Shown piece after piece: positions 59,040 through 64,000 of a stretch of DNA of 64,000 nucleotides; the stretch's first letter is position 1; every line of letters starts with the position of its first letter. Location of the stretch: assembly GCA_028023455.1 (NCBI GenBank), contig JAQFVV010012535.1:1988001-2052000 (forward strand), given 5' to 3'. A model generated the notes under the pieces. The model did no database searches. It was given only the letters and a program-made list of their open reading frames with translations, and was not told the DNA's origin. The translations under genes were made by a program, and so were the position numbers. The DNA comes from Epiperipatus broadwayi. Lineage: Eukaryota; Onychophora; Udeonychophora; Euonychophora; Peripatidae.

Positions 59040-59205
59040 TTCCAGTACTTAATATTTGCCCATATATAAGCATTTGGGTTGGAAAGAATAAGTGGATTCA
59101 TTTTATTCTTTCCTAAATACTACATCTTGTGTTGGGAGTGAAAGTATTCATTTATTATTAACACTCTTAAAAAGTGCATACACAATAGCTTGAAAAGGCT
59201 GATCT
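59040..59205. repeat. Single diverged arm of the 5.6-kb palindromic MITE family
   Basis: It shares ccagtacttaa, tttgcccata, catttgggttgRaaagaata, gtggattcatt, attcatttattattaaca, aaagtgca, tagcttgaaaaggctgat and more with the right arm at 5745-6044. No opposing arm is present. Confidence 0.75.
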
Positions 59206-60330
59206 TTAATGTATTCCCTTATAGAAAAAAAATGTTGTCATATAAACAAATTGTCACTTTCCAAATTCAATTTTTCTGACTGCTTCAGTTCAATGATACA
59301 AATGAAATAAAAGATGGTTGTTATTCACAGATTAAAACAAAAATAAATAAATTTTAAAATATATGTATATAGTTTCTTGAATGTAAATTTTAAATAAATT
59401 TTTTTGATTAAAAGCAATTTTCTAAGAATTGAATAGAAATTTTTTTTCCTCAGGATTAAAATTAAATGAAGATTTAAAAAAGGAAAATTTATTGTACTTC
59501 ATTAAATCAAAACAAATTGTTAAACAGTTAATCAAATTTTTTCTGGAATAAGTAAGATCAAATTTCTATAAAAACAGAATAGAATATATATGCATTTTAA
59601 TCACATCTGAGTGAAATTATAACATAAAAAGCTACAAGTAACATTAAAAGTAAAAATGTTTATAATGAAAAGTATAAATAAAGAGCATTCCATTTTGAAG
59701 GCAACTTGGTTGTCAAAAATTTAACTAAGTGAATTTGCAATAACAAATGAAATAAATTGTAATATCTTTATAAAGTGTAGCATCTGAAAAATCATTAAAT
59801 TCAAACTTGAAACTGTTATGTTTTAATATATTACACAATTTAATGTAATATCTATCTATTATTTATTTATTACATATATACATTTGAAAGTTTGTTTGCT
59901 TGCTAATTAATAACTCAACAAATATTGCACCAATCTTGATAAATCTTGGATGCTTTTTTTTTTTTGGAGAATTACATAGGCTATGGATTTTTCTTATAGT
60001 ACAAGTGTTAAAAAGTTTGGTAATTTACTCCTACCATAAGAAGAGCTGTGGATATAGAATTTTAAAGTTTGTACTAGCAGTAATCTCTAAGGAATTTTTT
60101 ATCATTTAAAAACAATGTTTTCTACCAATTTAAACAATTATCACTCTATTATTTTACTGAAAAAAAAGTTGAATGTACTAAGAAGATTGGATCAATACTT
60201 ATGGAGTTATTAAATAACAAACATTCTACTTTAAGGATAATAAAAATATATTTGAAGGATTATGTAAAATAATGTAATGGATTGATTGTTAATTTATTAC
60301 ACACATTGCTATTATTTTTAAAAGAGGGTA
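59206..60330. other. Unassigned AT-rich DNA
   Basis: Low-complexity A/T sequence. The 69-codon frame at 59900-60109 has no domain signature. No repeats beyond short A/T runs. Confidence 0.5.
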
Positions 60331-60338
60331 ATTTAAAA

Positions 60339-61062
60339 CAGTGGTCTTTAACCTTTTCACACCTGTGGACCAGCTAAAATAAGGATAAGATTTTGCGGAC
60401 TGGCAGAAGTTTATAGATAAATTTTCTTACAGAAACTTCTTAGCCTTAGATGAGTATAATTGTTATAACTGACCAAAACAGCACACTAGTTATTGTGTAT
60501 TGTAATGGTGTTCCTTACATTCACATGCTGAACACAGAAAACAGTACAAAAACAATCGTTCTCATTAATGTGCTAGCATTTCTATGTTTATTATTTCATT
60601 GTTAAAACATGCAAGAATAAAATGTTATTCACCTGAATATTGGGAAATATCACAGCTAGTGTAATTACATGACAATGATTATGATAAATGTTATATTTCT
60701 ATTTAATGTTAAATATACAAGATGAAGTTATATATATATAGAGTTTGTATAATAAAAAACTTTTTTTTTTTTAATTTTGAATTTTTTTAGAAAAATAATA
60801 AAAAATTTAACCCCCCCCCCCCATAAACATCTGTGATAAATAGAAAAACAAATTAATTTATGTATGATTGATTAGATTTTGTTTTGTTTCTTTTTTTTTA
60901 AATCGGGTAAAAATGCGATGAAAAAATAAATAAAAATTGTTTATATTAATTAAAAGTTTAAAATATTATTTTATTACAAACTTTCCTGCCAGTCTAGCAC
61001 GGACCAGCAGAAAACTTCTGTGGCCCCGTGCCGGTCCTTGGACCAGGAGTTGAAGACCACTG
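60339..61062. mobile_element. Non-autonomous hAT-like element (724 bp)
   Basis: The ends are inverted repeats, CAGTGGTCTTTAACC on the left and GTTGAAGACCACTG on the right. They are flanked by an 8-base duplication (atttaaaa at 60331-60338; atttagaa at 61063-61070, one mismatch). Eight-base duplications and CAGTGGT...-type ends define hAT elements, and the subterminal ggaccagc/ccggtccttggacc sequence resembles widespread animal hAT MITEs. The interior is AT-rich with a C12 run at 60811-60822 and no transposase frame. Confidence 0.88.
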
Positions 61063-61070
61063 ATTTAGAA

Positions 61071-62029
61071 AACCTGTGTTCAAAGGATTGATTGTCTGCA
61101 TATAATAAGTGTCAGCAATAAAAATTATAGTAAAATTCAATTATTTCTATAAGTATTAAAGGATTTGCAGTTTACAACCAGGATAAATACTAGAGCTGTA
61201 GAATAAATAATTCAGGGGTATTTAATTTAAAAATGGCTCTATTATGAGTAAGTAACTGTTTAGCCTTTGTTGTTTATCTTATTTATTTTAAAAAAATTAG
61301 ATAATTTTCTACTAACATGAGTGAAGCCATGGGGACAGCTAATATATACATAAAATAAATTGATTTTGCATAAAGCTAGATCATTTTAAAAATATAATCA
61401 TATGATAACTGCTCACGTTTATCAAACCATGAATCATCAATTTGATATCAATGTAATTTGTATAAGTAAAAGATGAATTCCATCTTTCATTATGATCTAA
61501 GATCTTAATATAAATAAAGAGAGCTGGTACAGGACTATAACAGATTAAGATTTTTACATACCTAGAAGTTTAAATAAACCCCATTAAACAGGCACATACA
61601 ATCAATTTTGAAAGCAGCTTAATAAAAGACAATTTTAAAACTTTCAAAGCTTGTCTATTCATAATTCTCCAATACATTTTAGTCTCAGCCATATAGTTAC
61701 AATTAAAGTAATTAATATAACATCAACATCTTCTTCGATTATTTCTGTAATGTAGATGGGTTCTCCCATTTCCATGAAAACCATAATCAAGTTCTCTATA
61801 AAATATACAAAGTCTATTTCTATTCATTGTTTCATATGGGAATTTTCAAAATCATGGATTTAGAAACATCACATTCAGCAGGCTAGAGAAGATACTAATT
61901 GATCTTTTCATCTTGTTTAATGAGATTCTGGAGCATTCACAAAATAATTTTTCCAAAACCTCTATAATAAATTAAAAAAATATTTTTAGCTTTTCATTTT
62001 CAAAATATTTAATTAATTTACAAAATAAA
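61071..62029. other. Unassigned AT-rich DNA
   Basis: No coding or transposon feature is supported. Low-complexity A/T sequence. Confidence 0.5.
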
Positions 62030-62420
62030 CATCACATAATCACCATTTCTTATGCTTGCTTATAACTGTTATTAAAACAGGCAAAACTCTCTATGCGTAT
62101 TGCCACTCAATGCAATCCAGAGTAATTAATGGATGCCAGAAGGCTTGTGCATAAAATTCCCATCTAGTGCCTACTCATCCAATATCCCCAGACTAGTTTC
62201 TGGCTTGTGGCCTTCGTCAGTGCATTAGATTCTAAGATCTATGTGCAGTACTCTCAGATCCAAGGCTCCTCACTAACGAAGGCCACAAGCCAGAAACTAG
62301 TCTGGGCATATTGGATGAGTAGGCACTAGATGGGGATTTTATGCACAAGCCTTCTGGCATCCATTGATTACTCTGGCTTGCATTGAGGGGCAATACGTAT
62401 AGAGTTTTGACTGTTTTAAT
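62030..62420. mobile_element. Hammerhead-type inverted repeat B2 (best-preserved inverted copy)
   Basis: Two arms of about 185 bases (62030-62215 and 62262-62420) are near-perfect reverse complements. They carry aaacatcacataatcacc, ggcaaaactctc, tgccactcaatgcaa, ggatgccagaaggcttgtgc, gcctactcatccaatatc and a hammerhead block. On the left arm (minus) the core is CTGACGA (62214-62220), stem II GGC-CACAA-GCC with an A-A mismatch beside the core, GAAAC, TAGTC and TGGGGA. Its 5' stem I strand was lost at the centre of the palindrome. On the right arm (plus) the core is CTAACGA (62272-62278), with invariant G5 mutated. Confidence 0.75.
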
Positions 62421-64000
62421 TTACAAAATACAAAGGACTCATTACACAGGGACTAAAATACCATTTTACCATTAAAATTGTATACATTTCTTGAAAAAAT
62501 GTTAAGTAGAAGAAAGAATACATCAAAGTGATTGTGAAAAAAAAAGGTTCACAATCTAAATCATCATATGGTTGCAAATAAATGATGTTGTTTTGGCAAC
62601 TATTTATGGACTTCAAACTTCCTTTTGACATTCTAACAAGTGACATTTTTACATGAGACACGATGTCACTCTTAGAAATCAAATTTTATCTAGAAGAAGG
62701 GTTTGAAGAGAAGTTTTAATAAAGCTAAAATAATGTTCGGCAAATTTATATTATCTGGAACATTCTAATTAAAAATGGGAGTGGGAAGATGAATTGAGAA
62801 AACAAATAATTGTTTTTTTGCAACAATATCATCTAAATCAAATAAAATGAACAAAATAAATAGACCTACTACAGAATGAATAACATTTGGTAGACTTAAT
62901 ATTATATTTATTATTTTTTCTCCTTTATCATCTTTGCATTGATTATTAATATATATAATTAATAATACATTTTTTCTCCACTTTATACATTGCAAATATA
63001 TTTTTATGTGGTCATATGTATTTAAATGTTTTGCAGTTTTGAAGAAGAATGCTAAATAGTCAAAACTTTAAGGAAGTAAAATTTGAAGAAAATAATGTTT
63101 GCATTGTATATAGTGGAAAAAGAAAGGTATTATTGCTTATAATATATATATTTATTGCAGGTATATACTAATGGTTAAAAAAGAAAATCTCTTAATCAGT
63201 ACCTCTTTTGACTTATGGTTATGAAATATACATGCTGAATTCTAAAATGAAATGAAGATTGACATAAATGAGCATAAAAATACTATTTTGGAAATAAATA
63301 AAAAAAGAACTAAAAAAATTTAAGTCTTGACTGATATTAGTGATTAACTGTAAAAACCACATAAAAAGAAATGAACTGAGCAATCTAAGATTGAATTTTA
63401 AAAAGTAGGCAGACATACTTTGAGATGAATGAAGATAATTTTGTTCTGCAGTGGGCTGATAATGAATGCAATAATAAACCACAACTTAAAGCCAACAAAC
63501 ATTTATTTTGATTATCTATTACAAAGTTAAAATGAAAACATAAAATTCATTATCAACATAAACATATACATAGATTGTTTAACTATTCTTAGCTATAAGA
63601 TAAAAACAGCAACTATAAATTCCACAACAAAATGTTTGACTAGCCAAGTGAGAATTGTTAATTTTTCATTGGTTTTCTATAGAGAAATTCTCAAAAAGTC
63701 TCTGTCCTGCAATTTTTTTTAAGGCCACTTTATCTTTATTATATTATATATTCTGGTCTTGATCACATCAATATAGGATGAAAATTTTCCAATAGAAGAA
63801 CTGAATATGATTTGAATGCTATATAAAATAGGAAACAGTTTGTAAAAGAGCAAGTATTAATATATTTTTTAAATGATTGTACTTAGCACTTCTACTGATC
63901 AAAATTCATTCTAATCAATAAATTAAAGAATTAATTAAATAAATTAATTAAATGATTTTATTACTTAGGTGTTCATAAGAAATTTGAGCTCTGATGTAAC
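62421..64000. other. Unassigned AT-rich DNA
   Basis: Minus-strand frames 62416-62682, 62765-62995 and 63219-63482 are hydrophobic, low-complexity translations without domain motifs. No RNA or mobile element is recognised before the window ends. Confidence 0.5.

Noticed and set aside
1-64000. Host gene exons, CRISPR arrays, prokaryotic operons or phage genes
   Set aside because: No multi-exon pattern with conserved protein domains, no regularly spaced direct-repeat arrays with unique spacers, and no ribosome-binding or operon structure. All coding evidence is from eukaryotic transposable elements.

Overview
This is a gene-poor, very AT-rich stretch of an animal nuclear genome, probably an invertebrate. 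Nothing in it looks like a host protein-coding exon set. Almost every coding trace belongs to a decayed transposable element: two Ty3/gypsy-type LTR retrotransposons plus a solo LTR, two LINE families, and piggyBac-like, hAT-like and palindromic non-autonomous DNA elements. There is also a tRNA-derived sequence. LTR elements primed by tRNA-Lys, endonuclease/RT LINEs, TA-, TTAA- and 8-bp-duplicating DNA elements and hammerhead-bearing repeats together point to Metazoa. I cannot name the phylum.

Layout. 1-5.6 kb: unassigned AT-rich DNA with one 40-bp triplet repeat. 5.57-6.04 kb: palindromic MITE with TA target duplication. 6.62-13.44 kb: LTR retrotransposon E1 (+), LTRs of about 1.97 kb, tRNA-Lys primer site, purine tract, but an internal region lacking protease, RT and RNase H. 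13.44-14.31 kb: hammerhead-bearing repeat with head-to-tail and inverted units. 15.19-27.77 kb: an older relative, E2, on the minus strand. Its 3' LTR was broken by a piggyBac-like element and by a related solo LTR, and its 5' LTR by a 2.5-kb insert with a satellite-like array. 27.8-33.5 kb: unassigned DNA with LINE, hammerhead-type and inverted-repeat fragments. 33.56-38.83 kb: two abutting dead copies of an APE-type LINE. 38.8-51.7 kb: inverted repeats and hammerhead clusters. 52.2-58.09 kb: a nearly full-length Tx1/L1-like LINE with frameshifts. 58-64 kb: a MITE arm, a hAT-like element and another hammerhead-type inverted repeat.

The most interesting signal is RNA-level. Read as RNA, several repeats show type I hammerhead ribozyme architecture: CUGANGA core, stem II, GAAA, a minimal 2-bp stem III, a NUH cleavage triplet, and a stem I with internal loop or bulge. 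Family A (44.3-45.3 kb) has two copies with complete cores and base-paired stems. Family B (13.6, 14.15, 31.4, 47.8, 62.2 kb) ranges from near-intact to dead, and its subfamilies differ in outer stem I while keeping it paired. A third pair of loci, family C (28.40 and 49.79 kb), keeps the same layout with several compensatory stem changes but a non-canonical core (AUGAAUA plus an extra U). It may be a variant or undescribed self-cleaving motif. The hammerhead repeats often sit next to (TA)n tracts and include inverted or tandem units, as expected of non-autonomous Penelope-like elements or retrozyme-like retroelements.
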